Assembly (NCBI GenBank): GCA_001464125.1
Contig: LNEP01000004.1
Location: forward strand, 62,001 to 126,000
Length of the DNA stretch: 64,000 bases
From: Betaproteobacteria bacterium Ga0077540
GTDB taxonomy: Bacteria; Pseudomonadota; Gammaproteobacteria; Burkholderiales; Methylophilaceae
Direction: 5' to 3'
Positions 1 through 9,755 of this stretch are shown piece by piece. Both the position numbers and the translations under genes were made by a program. Numbering within the stretch: the first letter of the stretch is position 1; each line of letters begins with the position of its first letter. The notes under the pieces were generated by a model. That model did not search any database. It worked only from the letters and a program-made list of their open reading frames with translations, and was not told where the DNA came from.

Positions 1-400
1 TTGAGACCAGCAAACCAGTTGAGCTCGCATCAAAGAAATTAACGGGTAACTGCATCAGCTTCTCAAACGCTTGTACTCTAAGCTGTGCCACCACTCTTCT
101 CGCCACAATTTTAAGGCTATAAACAGAGGCAAACCCAGAAAATGCACGTACTGTCATCAGTACAAACAGCATGATGGGCAGCGCCCATAATTCACCCGGC
201 GCTTGTTTCACAAAGCCTTCATCGGTCACTTTTTTGATGAGCGCTAGGAACGCGGTATTGCTACCCGATAAAACGATTGTGGTGAGAATGGTAATTAGAA
301 AGTAAATCTTGTGTTGCCAAGCATAACGAAACAGTCGCAAATACAATGCTTTTGCATTTGCGACTGGTGGGATTGCTTGCTTATTTTTTTGACGTGCCAT
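1..400 (-). CDS. msbA: MsbA-type lipid A flippase, N-terminal part (cut by window edge)
   Basis: Translating the minus strand from the ATG at 398-400 gives an open frame that runs off the window. It begins MARQKNKQAIPP and contains hydrophobic segments followed by a VAQLRVQAFEKLMQLPVNFF stretch, typical of the first transmembrane half of MsbA-family ABC exporters (the MPVSFFD motif of E. coli MsbA). The family flips lipid A-core across the inner membrane using ATP. Only about 133 residues are visible; the nucleotide-binding domain lies outside. It sits directly downstream of exbB-exbD, an order (comEC-exbB-exbD-msbA-lpxK) common in beta- and gammaproteobacteria, which supports the call over a generic ABC exporter. 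Confidence 0.85.
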   Translation of the reverse strand, partial: MARQKNKQAIPPVANAKALYLRLFRYAWQHKIYFLITILTTIVLSGSNTAFLALIKKVTDEGFVKQAPGELWALPIMLFVLMTVRAFSGFASVYSLKIVARRVVAQLRVQAFEKLMQLPVNFFDASSTGLLVS

Positions 401-471
401 GATGCCTAGTTTCGGTGCCTAGTGATGCTTCCACTGATTTTCGATGAAGCTAACCATCAAGAAACTGGAAA

Positions 472-894
472 TTAAGAACCAGAATTCACCTGTGTAGCAA
501 AGGTAATATGAGTAAAGTTGGCCATGCGTGATGCTTCCATTACATTGATTACAGATTGATGTGTCGCTTTTGCATCCGCATTAATGATAATAGTGGGCTC
601 TTTACCATCACCCACTGCCTTTACCAATGCAGTAGAAATAGCATTGACGCCATCACCATTTACCGCACTACCATTCACCATATAACGCCCACTTGCATCG
701 ACTTCTACGGTAATGGTCAGAGGCTTTTCTTGTGGCGCATTAGCTTCTGCTGTAGGCAGGTTAATTTGTAATTCACTAGTGCGCGCAAACGTGGCACTCA
801 CCACCAAGAAAATAATAATGACCAATAACACATCAATGAGTGGCACCAGATTCATTTCTAAATCTTCGTGACGCTTACCTCGTTGAAAATTCAT
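472..894 (-). CDS. exbD: ExbD/TolR-family proton-channel protein
   Basis: This 140-residue protein has a short cytoplasmic N-terminus, one transmembrane helix (about residues 17-38) and a periplasmic domain. The helix carries the family motif with a conserved Asp (LVPLIDVLLVIIIFLVV), the residue that conducts protons in ExbD/TolR/MotB-type channels. It follows exbB after a 145-bp gap and precedes msbA. No tonB is adjacent, so the partner may be a TonB elsewhere or this pair may serve another envelope task; pairs in this position are often annotated ExbBD or TolQR. A second ExbD lies at 52412-52837. Confidence 0.88.
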   Translation of the reverse strand: MNFQRGKRHEDLEMNLVPLIDVLLVIIIFLVVSATFARTSELQINLPTAEANAPQEKPLTITVEVDASGRYMVNGSAVNGDGVNAISTALVKAVGDGKEPTIIINADAKATHQSVINVMEASRMANFTHITFATQVNSGS

Positions 895-904
895 GTTCTA
901 AACC

Positions 905-1036
905 TTTTCTCAACTACTTCAAAAAATTCCGTCGCAATTAATTCGCTAACAAATCATGTGAACACAAGACATTTTTCGCAGACAGCACACGGAGTACAGC
1001 AACAAAAAATGACGACGAAATCACATGATTTAAAAC
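905..1036. repeat. Inverted-repeat element between exbB and exbD
   Basis: The 145-bp exbB-exbD gap is unusually large for this gene pair. It holds a perfect 10-bp inverted repeat, AAATCATGTG near 952-961 and CACATGATTT near 1022-1031. Inside it is a nested structure with ATTTTTCGC (near 970) facing AAAAAATGACG (near 1005) around a GCACACGGAGTACAGC core. The same architecture, a T/A-run pair around a TACTYCRTGTR-like core, recurs between nrdA and nrdB at 27543-27590. I read the two as members of one degenerate dispersed repeat family; function unknown. Confidence 0.45.
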
Positions 1037-1039
1037 TAT

Positions 1040-1645
1040 TTACTTACGGTCACCGTGAATGATTTCAACTAGCTTAATCGCTTGCTGTTCCATATCAACT
1101 AGTAAACCGTCCACTTTGCCACGGAAATAACGGTAGGCAATCATCGCTGGCACTGCCACTACAATACCTGCAGCAGTGTTATAGAGCGCAACTGAAATAC
1201 CGCGTGCGAATTGGGCAACATCATGACCGCTATTAGTAAACGAGCCGAATAACTCTACCATACCAATGACCGTACCCAGCAAGCCTAACAATGGCGCAAC
1301 GGTTGCAATGGTTCCTAGAGTTGGTAAATAGCGCTCTAATTTGTGCGCAACTGCACGGCCTGTTTCTTCGATGGCCTCTTTGGTGATTTCACGAGAGTTT
1401 TTTGAGTTAGCTAGCGCACTGGCAAACACTTCACCCAAAAGAGAATGCCCCTCAAGTTTAGCTAGCGTCTCTCGAGTAATGCCACCTTGCCCCAACCATT
1501 TTTGCACTTCTGGCAGCAGATTACTTGGCGCAACTACCTCGCTGCGTAATGCCCAAGCGCGCTCACCAATAATGGCTAATGCAATCACCGAGGCGATAAT
1601 AAGCGGCCAAATTGGCCAACCGGCAGCAACAATAATTTCCCACAC
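1040..1645 (-). CDS. exbB: ExbB/TolQ-family proton-channel protein
   Basis: A 201-residue inner-membrane protein of the MotA/TolQ/ExbB family, with an N-terminal helix (about 5-27) and two C-terminal helices in the conserved block (LGTIATVAPLLGLLGTVIGM, about 108-127, and the following helix to about 175). It forms the proton channel with ExbD, encoded next. The start is GTG at 1643-1645, chosen because AAGGAG stands 8 bases upstream; no ATG fits better. Its order after comEC is conserved in many beta- and gammaproteobacteria. The general family is certain; its partner protein is not shown by the sequence. Confidence 0.9.
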   Translation of the reverse strand: MWEIIVAAGWPIWPLIIASVIALAIIGERAWALRSEVVAPSNLLPEVQKWLGQGGITRETLAKLEGHSLLGEVFASALANSKNSREITKEAIEETGRAVAHKLERYLPTLGTIATVAPLLGLLGTVIGMVELFGSFTNSGHDVAQFARGISVALYNTAAGIVVAVPAMIAYRYFRGKVDGLLVDMEQQAIKLVEIIHGDRK

Positions 1646-1734
1646 AGTAAAAACTCCTTCATATAAAAACTACCGCTACTTTAGCGTTAAGTGCCATTTT
1701 CAGCAAGTTTAAGTCACTATTTACACAGAATTAA

Positions 1735-4164
1735 TCATGGATAGCGATCATGCCAATATTTAGGATAGCGCTTGCGCCAAGCGGTAGGTGTAATCGGTTG
1801 ATTGGCTTGAAAGTGTATCTGCACAGCACCATCGTAATCGGAGCGATATACAATCGCACCCGTCTGCTGGTAGCGCTGCTGAATAATAGGCTTAGGATGG
1901 CCAAATCGGTTAAGATATCCATTGGTCATGACCACATATTGTGGGCTCACGGCCTCAATGAATCCATGGCTGGATGATGTTTTACTACCATGATGTGGTG
2001 CAATAAGGACATCACTCGCCAGTAGATTCGGCTGGTGCTCTAACAGGTACCCCTCGCTGCTACGCTCGATATCCCCACTCAGTAACAATGTGCCAAATTG
2101 CGTAGTCATTTTAATGACGCAACTCTTATCATTGTCTTTTATTGAGTCCTCTTGTAAACGCTCCAATGTTGGGTATAACACATCAAACTGCACACCATCC
2201 CACTGCCAATGCTGACCGGCTACACATTGCAAGTTACGCTCTGTGGGTATTGCATCCAACGGTGGTTGCTGAAATAACAATGCGTCTGCCGATAATGAGC
2301 TTAGTAACCATCCCATTGGCAAATGGCTAGCTACTGAAGCCATACCTCCTGAATGGTCCATATCATCATGCGACAGCACAACGCCCGACAGATGACGTAC
2401 CCCTTCAGCACGCAGAAACGGCACCACGATGCGGCCACCAGCATCGGACTGGGCATTAAAGCGCGAACCTGCATCATATAGCAGTGTGTGCCCTGCTGTT
2501 TGTATGACTACACTTAAACCTTGACCAACATCTAATACGGTAACCTTTGCCTCCCCATGCGCGACGCCCTCTAGGCGCCCAAGCAACAACGGCAATAGGC
2601 AGATTGCACCCAACCAACGCAATGGCACACCTCTAGGCAATAGCAGCCAAAATACACCCAACACGCCCGATATCATTGCCCATGCTGAGGGCGCTGCTTG
2701 TTGCCAAGTGGCCAAAGGGAAATTAGACAATGTCTCTAATGCCGTCATGGTGACACTGAGGATGGCATGGGCGGCGTTCAATGCGAGGTCTATGGGTAAT
2801 AAACCGCCAAGAATGGCCAACGGCACCACAAAAAAACTAATCACCGGAATCGCAAATGCATTGGCCAGTGGTGAGATAACAGAAAACTGCCCAAACATCA
2901 TCACCAAAAATGGCAACAAGCCGAGCGTCACCGCCCACTGCGCTTTGACTGCAGCTAAAAACCAATGCGACTGTCCAATACGTGCGCCCGTGGCAAAAGC
3001 AATCACAGCAACTGCCCCAAAGGACAACCAAAAACCAGCAGCATTGACTGCCCAAGGGTCAAGAACAACGACGAAACACAAGGCAATGGCTAATATGCGT
3101 GAGAATGCAATGCGCCAATTAAGCAACAACAACAATGTTACCGTCAGCAACATGTAGAGTGTGCGCTGTGTTGGTATTGAAAATCCCGCCAGCGCAGCAT
3201 ATGCAATTGCCATGAGCATACCTGCAATCGCCGCTGCTTTTTTGGCTGGCAAACGCATCAGCAATAATGGAACACGTCTCCAACACCAATAGACCATGGC
3301 AAATACCAAACCGGACAGCATAGTGATATGAAGCCCAGAAATACTAATCAAATGATTAACACCTGTGCGCAGATAGACATCCCAGTCTTTCTGACTAATT
3401 TGACTATCCTCGCCTATCACCAACGCCCGAATCACTCCAGCATAAGGTTTCGCCTCTAAGACAGTAGAGATGCGGGCGGCGGTATTGGCTCTTACATATT
3501 CCACCCAATATTTTGGTTTGAGTACTTGTTTATCCAACCTGGTTGCATCACTTTTTAACCTGACGCTGCCCATGGCACGTATATTTTCCGCCAGAGCCCA
3601 TCCTTCAAAATCAAAACCATGTGGATTGACGACGCCATGTGGACGCTTTAAGCGCACTGTCCACTGCCAACGCTCACCCACTTGGACTTGAGGCGTTTGG
3701 ATGGTGCTGGCGACTGGTGTGGAACGGTAAGGTTGATTGATGTTGAGAGAGATATGCTGTGGCACGTGTGCCTCTGGGGTCAGTACTTTCTCTACATCAA
3801 ATAAAAAGCGTTGACCATGCTCGGTTTGCTCTGGCAATGAGGCAACCACACCCACTACCGTGATATTTTTCTGTTGCCATTCATCAGGCAATGCTTCACT
3901 TAAACGATAGCTTGCCAGTATTGTCGCCCATGTAAAACCAATCGCACAGGCCAATACCATAACCATTAGCCGTTGGTGTACCAGCACCGATGTGCGATGC
4001 GCATGGGTATTACGCTCTATCAAACGTTGATAAGAAAGTTGAATAAGGGTGATGGTTACGACCACAACAAACCCTATCAACAGCAGGTGCGAGACGCTTG
4101 GGAGAGCGGTTTGTTGTTGCAATAGCCATGCGCCAGCGACAAACCCAAGCGCAATCAACACCAT
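1735..4164 (-). CDS. comEC: DNA internalization competence protein ComEC/Rec2
   Basis: An 809-residue polytopic protein with the three blocks of full-length ComEC. An N-terminal DUF4131-like region with membrane helices comes first. The central Competence domain (about residues 225-500) contains LISISGLHITMLSG, the family signature. The C-terminal metallo-beta-lactamase-like domain (from about 540) has VLDVGQGLSVVI and the metal motif LSHDDMDHSGG. ComEC forms the inner-membrane channel for single-stranded DNA during natural transformation. With PilT, PilU and a pilin in the same window, an active uptake pathway is plausible but not proven. It ends 89 bp before exbB. Confidence 0.95.
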   Translation of the reverse strand: MVLIALGFVAGAWLLQQQTALPSVSHLLLIGFVVVVTITLIQLSYQRLIERNTHAHRTSVLVHQRLMVMVLACAIGFTWATILASYRLSEALPDEWQQKNITVVGVVASLPEQTEHGQRFLFDVEKVLTPEAHVPQHISLNINQPYRSTPVASTIQTPQVQVGERWQWTVRLKRPHGVVNPHGFDFEGWALAENIRAMGSVRLKSDATRLDKQVLKPKYWVEYVRANTAARISTVLEAKPYAGVIRALVIGEDSQISQKDWDVYLRTGVNHLISISGLHITMLSGLVFAMVYWCWRRVPLLLMRLPAKKAAAIAGMLMAIAYAALAGFSIPTQRTLYMLLTVTLLLLLNWRIAFSRILAIALCFVVVLDPWAVNAAGFWLSFGAVAVIAFATGARIGQSHWFLAAVKAQWAVTLGLLPFLVMMFGQFSVISPLANAFAIPVISFFVVPLAILGGLLPIDLALNAAHAILSVTMTALETLSNFPLATWQQAAPSAWAMISGVLGVFWLLLPRGVPLRWLGAICLLPLLLGRLEGVAHGEAKVTVLDVGQGLSVVIQTAGHTLLYDAGSRFNAQSDAGGRIVVPFLRAEGVRHLSGVVLSHDDMDHSGGMASVASHLPMGWLLSSLSADALLFQQPPLDAIPTERNLQCVAGQHWQWDGVQFDVLYPTLERLQEDSIKDNDKSCVIKMTTQFGTLLLSGDIERSSEGYLLEHQPNLLASDVLIAPHHGSKTSSSHGFIEAVSPQYVVMTNGYLNRFGHPKPIIQQRYQQTGAIVYRSDYDGAVQIHFQANQPITPTAWRKRYPKYWHDRYP

Positions 4165-4167
4165 GGT

Positions 4168-4860
4168 TTAGGCGGGCAATACCTGCAGTTGACCATCCAC
4201 CAATTGATATTGCCGCTGTAGTTTAGCGGCCAATTGCAGATCATGCGTCACCACGATTAAACTGGTGTTTTGCTCGCGATTGATTTCCAGCAGCAAATCA
4301 AACACCTGATGGGCAGTGATACGGTCTAAGTTACCCGTTGGCTCATCTGCCAATATACATTGTGGTCGTGTGACCAATGCTCTGGCCAGTGCTGCCCGTT
4401 GGCGCTCACCACCCGAGAGCTCTCCCGGCATGTGCTCTAATCGATGCTGCAAACCCACTTTGGTCAGCATCTCTGCCGCTTGCTCTAATGCCTGCGCACG
4501 ATGACTGCGTCGAATCAACAAAGGCAGTGCTACGTTCTCCAGCGCTGTAAACTCAGGTAATAAATGATGGAACTGATAGACAAAACCGAGCGACCGATTA
4601 CGCAACTCGCCTTTTTCGGTTTCAGAGAGTGTTTGCAGTGCTTGTTCCATAAGCTTCACCTGCCCACTGCTTGGTTGGTCCAAACCTCCCAGCAAATGCA
4701 GCAAAGTACTTTTGCCAGAACCAGAAGCGCCGACAATCGCAATCTGCTGACCTGCTGACACTTGTAAATCAATGCCATTAAGCACCGCCACATCTAAACC
4801 GGTATAGGTCTTGGTCAGCGCTTCACATTGGATGATGTTGTTTAAATTGGGATTACTCAT
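4168..4860 (-). CDS. lolD: Lipoprotein-release ABC transporter ATPase LolD
   Basis: A 230-residue ABC ATPase with Walker [10 protein letters not shown], the signature [15 protein letters not shown], and Walker [12 protein letters not shown]. It powers LolCDE, which extracts mature lipoproteins from the inner membrane and hands them to LolA. The ATG at 4858-4860 is preferred over the longer frame because it begins at MSNPNLNN and overlaps the lolC stop by 8 bases (TATGAGTAA), which suggests translational coupling. The extra 20 residues of the longer frame lie entirely within lolC and look non-native. Confidence 0.93.
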   Translation of the reverse strand: MSNPNLNNIIQCEALTKTYTGLDVAVLNGIDLQVSAGQQIAIVGASGSGKSTLLHLLGGLDQPSSGQVKLMEQALQTLSETEKGELRNRSLGFVYQFHHLLPEFTALENVALPLLIRRSHRAQALEQAAEMLTKVGLQHRLEHMPGELSGGERQRAALARALVTRPQCILADEPTGNLDRITAHQVFDLLLEINREQNTSLIVVTHDLQLAAKLQRQYQLVDGQLQVLPA

Positions 4861-6127
4861 AACGCAAGGCCTCGGCTGGATTGATTTTTGAGGCTTTGTA
4901 GCTCGGATAAAGCGTTGCAAACAAACTCAAGACAAAGGACAACAACACGATTGTCCACACATCAGTCCATAAAAGTTTTGAAGGTAAATCACTGATGTAG
5001 TACACATCTTTGGCTAAAAATTGCACATTGAAAGTACGTTCGATAAACGGCACGATGGTATCAATATTCAGCGCAGTGATGACCCCCATGACCGCACCCG
5101 CAATAGTGCCTATCATGCCAATCAGTGCACCTTGAATCATAAAAATCTTGAGGATAGACAATGGACTGGCGCCAAAGGTGCGCATAATCGCAATATCTGC
5201 GCGTTTATCAGTCACCGCCATCACCAGTGTAGACACAATATTAAAGGCTGCCACTGCCACAATCAGCGCCAAAATAATAAACATCACGCGCTTTTCAAGC
5301 TGAATCGCTTTGAAGAAGTTAGCGTGTTGCTGCGTCCAATCGGTAATGTAGTACTGTCCTTTTAATTGCGTGTTCAAACGTGCAGTTTCTGTCGTGGCAT
5401 CAAATAAATCATTGAGCTTTAAGCGTACCCCGGAGACTTGGTCACCCATGCGATAAAGCTTGGCAGCGTCCGCCATGTGGATGAGCGCAAGTCCTGCATC
5501 GTACTCATACATGCCAATTTGAAAAATGCCAACCACTTTAAATTGTTTAATGCGCGGCACAACGCCAGTGGGTGTAAATTGACCTTGCGGTGCCATCAAC
5601 ACCACCTTCTCCCCTACGCTTACACCTAACAGCATAGCTAAATCCGAGCCAAGAATAACGTTGTACTCCCCTGCTCTTAAGTCATCCAACTTGCCGGATT
5701 TCATATGATTGGCTAATGCAGACACTTTAGCTTCTTCTGCTGGCAGGATACCGCGAATAATACTGCCTTGTACTGCTTGGCCATAACTGAACATACCTTG
5801 TGCCATCACATAGGGGGCTGCTGCCAGCACACTGCTGTTTTTCTGATTGGTTGCCAACACTTGGGTTGTGACTGCTTGCCAATCAGACAAGTGATTATTA
5901 AAGCCGGAGATTTCGATATGTGAAGCGACACCCAAAATTCGATTTCGCAGCTCATCTTGGAAACCATTCATGACCGATAACACCACTATCAATGCCCAAA
6001 CACCCAAGGCAATGCCGATCATACTGGTAAATGAAATAAACGAGATAAAGTGATTTTTGCGTTTTGCGCGGGTGTAACGCAGGCCAACTAACAGCTCAAA
6101 CGGTAACGAGTTTTTGAAATTTAACAT
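4853..6127 (-). CDS. lolC: Lipoprotein-releasing permease LolC/LolE
   Basis: A 424-residue FtsX/MacB-type permease. It has an N-terminal helix after the typical [20 protein letters not shown] opening, a large periplasmic domain (about 50-260) and three C-terminal helices ending with PAEALRYE. It is the membrane part of the LolCDE complex with lolD downstream. The start at MLNFKNSL (6125-6127) matches the usual family N-terminus better than the upstream in-frame ATG at 6167-6169. One permease gene is present, as in bacteria that use a LolF-type homodimer or carry the second permease elsewhere. Confidence 0.92.
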   Translation of the reverse strand: MLNFKNSLPFELLVGLRYTRAKRKNHFISFISFTSMIGIALGVWALIVVLSVMNGFQDELRNRILGVASHIEISGFNNHLSDWQAVTTQVLATNQKNSSVLAAAPYVMAQGMFSYGQAVQGSIIRGILPAEEAKVSALANHMKSGKLDDLRAGEYNVILGSDLAMLLGVSVGEKVVLMAPQGQFTPTGVVPRIKQFKVVGIFQIGMYEYDAGLALIHMADAAKLYRMGDQVSGVRLKLNDLFDATTETARLNTQLKGQYYITDWTQQHANFFKAIQLEKRVMFIILALIVAVAAFNIVSTLVMAVTDKRADIAIMRTFGASPLSILKIFMIQGALIGMIGTIAGAVMGVITALNIDTIVPFIERTFNVQFLAKDVYYISDLPSKLLWTDVWTIVLLSFVLSLFATLYPSYKASKINPAEALRYE

Positions 6128-6182
6128 GGGTGGAATCTTAACAGCTTTGTGCTGTAAGTTTCCACCCATTATGTATTAGCTG

Positions 6183-7850
6183 TTAGTGAATAGCCGCCAC
6201 TGATGCGCGCACCCAGTCCGTTTGCATTTCTAGCGCCACACCAAGAACCAGTGTTTTTTCCTCGCCATTAATATCAATTTTAAATTGACGGTTACGTTGA
6301 TATTCACTCACAGGGATAATCACTGAGGATTTGACTTGCGTCTTGCCAACACTAGGTGGAATCCAAACACAAGAGACACGCATTAAATCCACATCCGTAT
6401 CATCGTAATCCAAGTAAAAGCCTTTAGATAACTCCACCTGAGTCTGATCCAGCTTGATAAGTTGCATAGACAATGAGTGCAAACTGATGAGTTGCAAGCC
6501 AGCTCGATAAGCACCATTCTTTTGGCGCTTCACATGTTTAATCTCAGCAACCACATAGGCATCTTGCTGACTTGGATGCTGAAAACCAACCAACTTACCA
6601 GCCTCTACCCAAGGGCTAGGCTCTTTGCCTAAATCCACACCAAACCCTGCATCGCTTTTGTCTAAAAGCACCCACTCATCCAAACCCATGAGCAGATTTT
6701 TAGTCTGCGTCAAATGCATCTGTTCCAATGTGTTGGCCTTGATGTCATAAATAGGTTTGTTGTCTACCTGCCCTCCTTGTTGCTGAAAGCGTGCCAGTTG
6801 CTTGCAAATTTGCGCTAAACCACTGGTGACCAATAAGCGGTGAGTATCTTTATCTCGTGAGTTACTGCGGCGTTGTCGCTTGTAACCAGTGGGCGACCAA
6901 TGTTGACTCAGCTTCTTAAACAATTTAGTCATGGTCCGCATAGAGGCATACCCACGGATATCGCTATCTTTATCTACCGCGTTTGCACTAATGGCTGCCA
7001 AATGGTCAGCAACTTTTTGTGCGATAAAATCTGTACGCCAGTAACGGTAATCTGCAGTGCGATCAAAAGCGCGAATGCGTTCCGCACCTTTATCTTGGTT
7101 AAGATTGATAAAATATTGATATTTATTTTGTGCATAGGCTTTTTCAAAATGCACTTGACGCACCCAGTCAAATAATAATCGCGACACAATATGGATTTCA
7201 GTCGGGTTGTAATTTTCCCTCTGAAGCGTGCTCAACATCAGCCCACCCGCCATCAACACTGCAATATCTACAGGCTTACTCACATTTGGGTACAGCAACA
7301 CGCGCTCATATAATATTGACGATTTTTCGGCATATTTGAACAAATCATAAGTCGCAGTCCAGGCTTCGGCAGGTGCAGGTTGGTCATCAAAATAACGCCA
7401 CATCATCATACTAAAAGCGGCATTTAAAGTTCTGCAGCAAAGCAAAATTGCCAATGGCTTTTCTAGGCTAAATTTATGATTATCACTTTGTAGCACTCCA
7501 AGCAGGCGAAAATACTCCGAAAACAATCGGCGATAATACGGATATACCAAACCCTCAATTACCATCCCTACATCACGATTATAAATCTTTACTTTCAATC
7601 GCTTAGCTGTGAGCTGCTCTAAATGCTGTTGCATACCTTCATCTAATTTCAGTAGACATTTCAGGCACACTTCAGCGCTCATTTTTGAGTTTGCAGTTAA
7701 ATCTGCCATCACTTGCACAGCATGTTTTAGCGCGTCTGAAGAAGACATGCCTTCAAACTGAAGCAAGATTGTTTCATCCGGTGTTACTTTTTCATGCATC
7801 AGTATTGCTTGAATTTTTTTTGCAATCGGTAGCATAGCTCTAATATCCAT
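6183..7850 (-). CDS. Conserved protein of unknown function, possible PilZ-like C-terminus
   Basis: A 555-residue soluble protein with no signal peptide or membrane segment. The first about 350 residues are helical and unlike any family I can name. The C-terminal part (about 385-480) has DEWVLLDKSDAGFGVDL followed by VGKLVGFQ, a beta-rich pattern that resembles the cytoplasmic PilZ-like domains of some betaproteobacterial proteins; the classical RxxxR motif is not obvious, so c-di-GMP binding is only a suggestion. It is divergent from ribE and stands 55 bp upstream of lolC. A basic patch (KRQRRSNSRDKD) lies near residue 325. Confidence 0.6.
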   Translation of the reverse strand: MDIRAMLPIAKKIQAILMHEKVTPDETILLQFEGMSSSDALKHAVQVMADLTANSKMSAEVCLKCLLKLDEGMQQHLEQLTAKRLKVKIYNRDVGMVIEGLVYPYYRRLFSEYFRLLGVLQSDNHKFSLEKPLAILLCCRTLNAAFSMMMWRYFDDQPAPAEAWTATYDLFKYAEKSSILYERVLLYPNVSKPVDIAVLMAGGLMLSTLQRENYNPTEIHIVSRLLFDWVRQVHFEKAYAQNKYQYFINLNQDKGAERIRAFDRTADYRYWRTDFIAQKVADHLAAISANAVDKDSDIRGYASMRTMTKLFKKLSQHWSPTGYKRQRRSNSRDKDTHRLLVTSGLAQICKQLARFQQQGGQVDNKPIYDIKANTLEQMHLTQTKNLLMGLDEWVLLDKSDAGFGVDLGKEPSPWVEAGKLVGFQHPSQQDAYVVAEIKHVKRQKNGAYRAGLQLISLHSLSMQLIKLDQTQVELSKGFYLDYDDTDVDLMRVSCVWIPPSVGKTQVKSSVIIPVSEYQRNRQFKIDINGEEKTLVLGVALEMQTDWVRASVAAIH

Positions 7851-7967
7851 TGTGATTTCTAGGTATATTTATGCAAACTCTGTACCAACCCTACAAACCC
7901 ATGCTTAATCTCACTGATTTTATGTTTATGCCTACTTAATCACGCGCACTGCTGTTAAAATTCAACC

Positions 7968-8576
7968 ATGTTTACTGGAATCATTCAAAGCGTTGGTCAG
8001 ATAGACGATGTCACCTTGGCTGGCGACGATATAAAGCTTAAGATTAACGCGCACACTCTAGGTTTAGATGATGTTGCAATAGGCGATAGCATTGCCGTCA
8101 ATGGCGTATGCTTAACAGCCACAACAATTGAATCACCACACTTTTTCGCACACGTCTCTAAAGCCACTCTAGACGTCACTTGCGGCTTATCCAAACCACA
8201 GCCGGTGAATCTGGAAAAGGCATTGCGTCTATCAGATCGACTAGGCGGTCATTTGGTAAGTGGCCATGTCGATGGTATTGGCAAAGTTACACAATTTGCA
8301 CCTGTGGGGGATTGCTGGTTGCTTGCAGTTCAAGCACCACATGCTATTTCAAAATACATTGCACATAAGGGCTCCATCTGTGTGAATGGTGTAAGCCTCA
8401 CTGTAAATAAAGTAGTGCAGGATACTTTTAGCGTGAATCTAATTCCTCACACGATAGAAAATACCACCTTGCAACATCTACAGTTAAATGACGCAGTGAA
8501 TTTAGAAGTGGATCAAATTGCACGCTATGTGGAACGCATGACAGAGTGGTCCACACAACAAACAGAGAGCACATAA
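7968..8576 (+). CDS. ribE: Riboflavin synthase, alpha subunit
   Basis: A 202-residue protein with the internal duplication of riboflavin synthase. The N-terminal lumazine-binding repeat begins MFTGIIQSVG and has SIAVNGVCLTA; the second repeat has the matching SICVNGVSLTV. The family converts two 6,7-dimethyl-8-ribityllumazine molecules to riboflavin. The stop overlaps the start of the next gene as TAATG, so the two are translationally linked. No FMN riboswitch is recognisable upstream. The usual neighbours ribD, ribH and nusB are not in the window. Confidence 0.96.
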   Translation: MFTGIIQSVGQIDDVTLAGDDIKLKINAHTLGLDDVAIGDSIAVNGVCLTATTIESPHFFAHVSKATLDVTCGLSKPQPVNLEKALRLSDRLGGHLVSGHVDGIGKVTQFAPVGDCWLLAVQAPHAISKYIAHKGSICVNGVSLTVNKVVQDTFSVNLIPHTIENTTLQHLQLNDAVNLEVDQIARYVERMTEWSTQQTEST

Positions 8577-9685
8577 TGCCCCAAAGTCACATCAGTCCCA
8601 TTCAAGAGATTATTCAAGACATTCAACAGGGCAAAATGGTCATCTTAGTCGATGACGAAAATCGTGAAAACGAAGGTGACTTTGTCATCGCAGCAGAATT
8701 TGTCACAGCAGAACATATCAACTTTATGGCCAAGCATGGTCGTGGGTTGATTTGTCTAACACTCACTGAAGCCAGATGTAAGCAACTCAACTTACCACCG
8801 ATGGTGCAGAAAAATGACGCACGCTTAGGCACCAATTTCACAGTCTCCATTGAAGCGGCAGAAGGTGTCACTACTGGCATCTCTGCGGCAGACCGCGCTA
8901 CTACCATCCAGGCTGCTGTGGCAAAAGATGCCAATGCCAAAAGTGTGGTCAGCCCTGGTCACATTTTTCCACTAGCAGCGATGAATGGCGGTGTGCTGGT
9001 GCGCGCCGGTCATACCGAAGCTGGGTGTGATCTAGCCATGTTAGCAGGCTGTGAACCCGCCAGTGTGATTTGTGAAATTTTAAAGGACGATGGCGAGATG
9101 GCACGACTGGCCGATTTAGTCGAGGTAGCCAAACAACATCAAATTAAGATTGGTACGATTGCCGATTTAATTCATTACCGCTCAGAGAATGAAAAACTGA
9201 TTGAACGCGCTGCAGAAAGAATGGTGCAAACGCCTTATGGCGCTCTAAAACTGATTGCATACCGCGATAGGATTGCGCAAGAGACGCACCTTACTTTAGT
9301 GAAAGGCGACCCCGCCCATGCCGATGAAGTACTAGTACGTGTGCATGAGCCACTCTCTCTGGTTGATTTGTTTGACAGCAGCAACCAATCGCATAGCTGG
9401 AACATTCTGAATGCGATGCAGACAATTGCGCTGAGCAAATGCGGCGTGATGGTGCTGATTCATCATGACGAAACCGGTGAGCAACTGATTGAGCGTATTC
9501 AGCATGCGGACCAAAAAGTACGTTATAACCAAGAGCTACGCACCTACGGCATAGGCTCTCAAATTCTGGTGGATTTAGGGGTACGTAAAATGAAACTAAT
9601 GGCGACCCCACGCAAAATGCCCAGCATGATGGGCTTTGGTTTGGAAATCACGGGCTACTTGGAAGACCCGTCGCACGCCACTTAG
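8576..9685 (+). CDS. ribB: 3,4-dihydroxy-2-butanone 4-phosphate synthase with degenerate GCH II domain (RibBX type)
   Basis: 369 residues. The N-terminal half (about 1-205) is a complete DHBP synthase with the acidic motif DDENRENEGD and the HTEAGCD motif. The C-terminal half aligns in layout with GTP cyclohydrolase II but lacks its zinc site: where active enzymes have HSECLTGD and a CDCG motif there is RVHEPLSLVDLF and no cysteine triad. The second domain is therefore probably inactive for GTP hydrolysis, as in RibBX proteins, and a separate ribA is expected elsewhere. The start at 8576 overlaps the ribE stop and follows the family N-terminus; an in-frame ATG 30 bases upstream lies inside ribE. 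Confidence 0.93.
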   Translation: MPQSHISPIQEIIQDIQQGKMVILVDDENRENEGDFVIAAEFVTAEHINFMAKHGRGLICLTLTEARCKQLNLPPMVQKNDARLGTNFTVSIEAAEGVTTGISAADRATTIQAAVAKDANAKSVVSPGHIFPLAAMNGGVLVRAGHTEAGCDLAMLAGCEPASVICEILKDDGEMARLADLVEVAKQHQIKIGTIADLIHYRSENEKLIERAAERMVQTPYGALKLIAYRDRIAQETHLTLVKGDPAHADEVLVRVHEPLSLVDLFDSSNQSHSWNILNAMQTIALSKCGVMVLIHHDETGEQLIERIQHADQKVRYNQELRTYGIGSQILVDLGVRKMKLMATPRKMPSMMGFGLEITGYLEDPSHAT

Positions 9686-9755
9686 CAAATTTACGTTAAT
9701 ACATTGATTATGTGGAACAAATAAATACTGTGTTAAAATGAAACCATTGGAAAAC

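Noticed and set aside
2708..3157. A 149-codon frame antisense to comEC
   Set aside because: A shadow frame inside a well-supported gene, with no ribosome-binding site.
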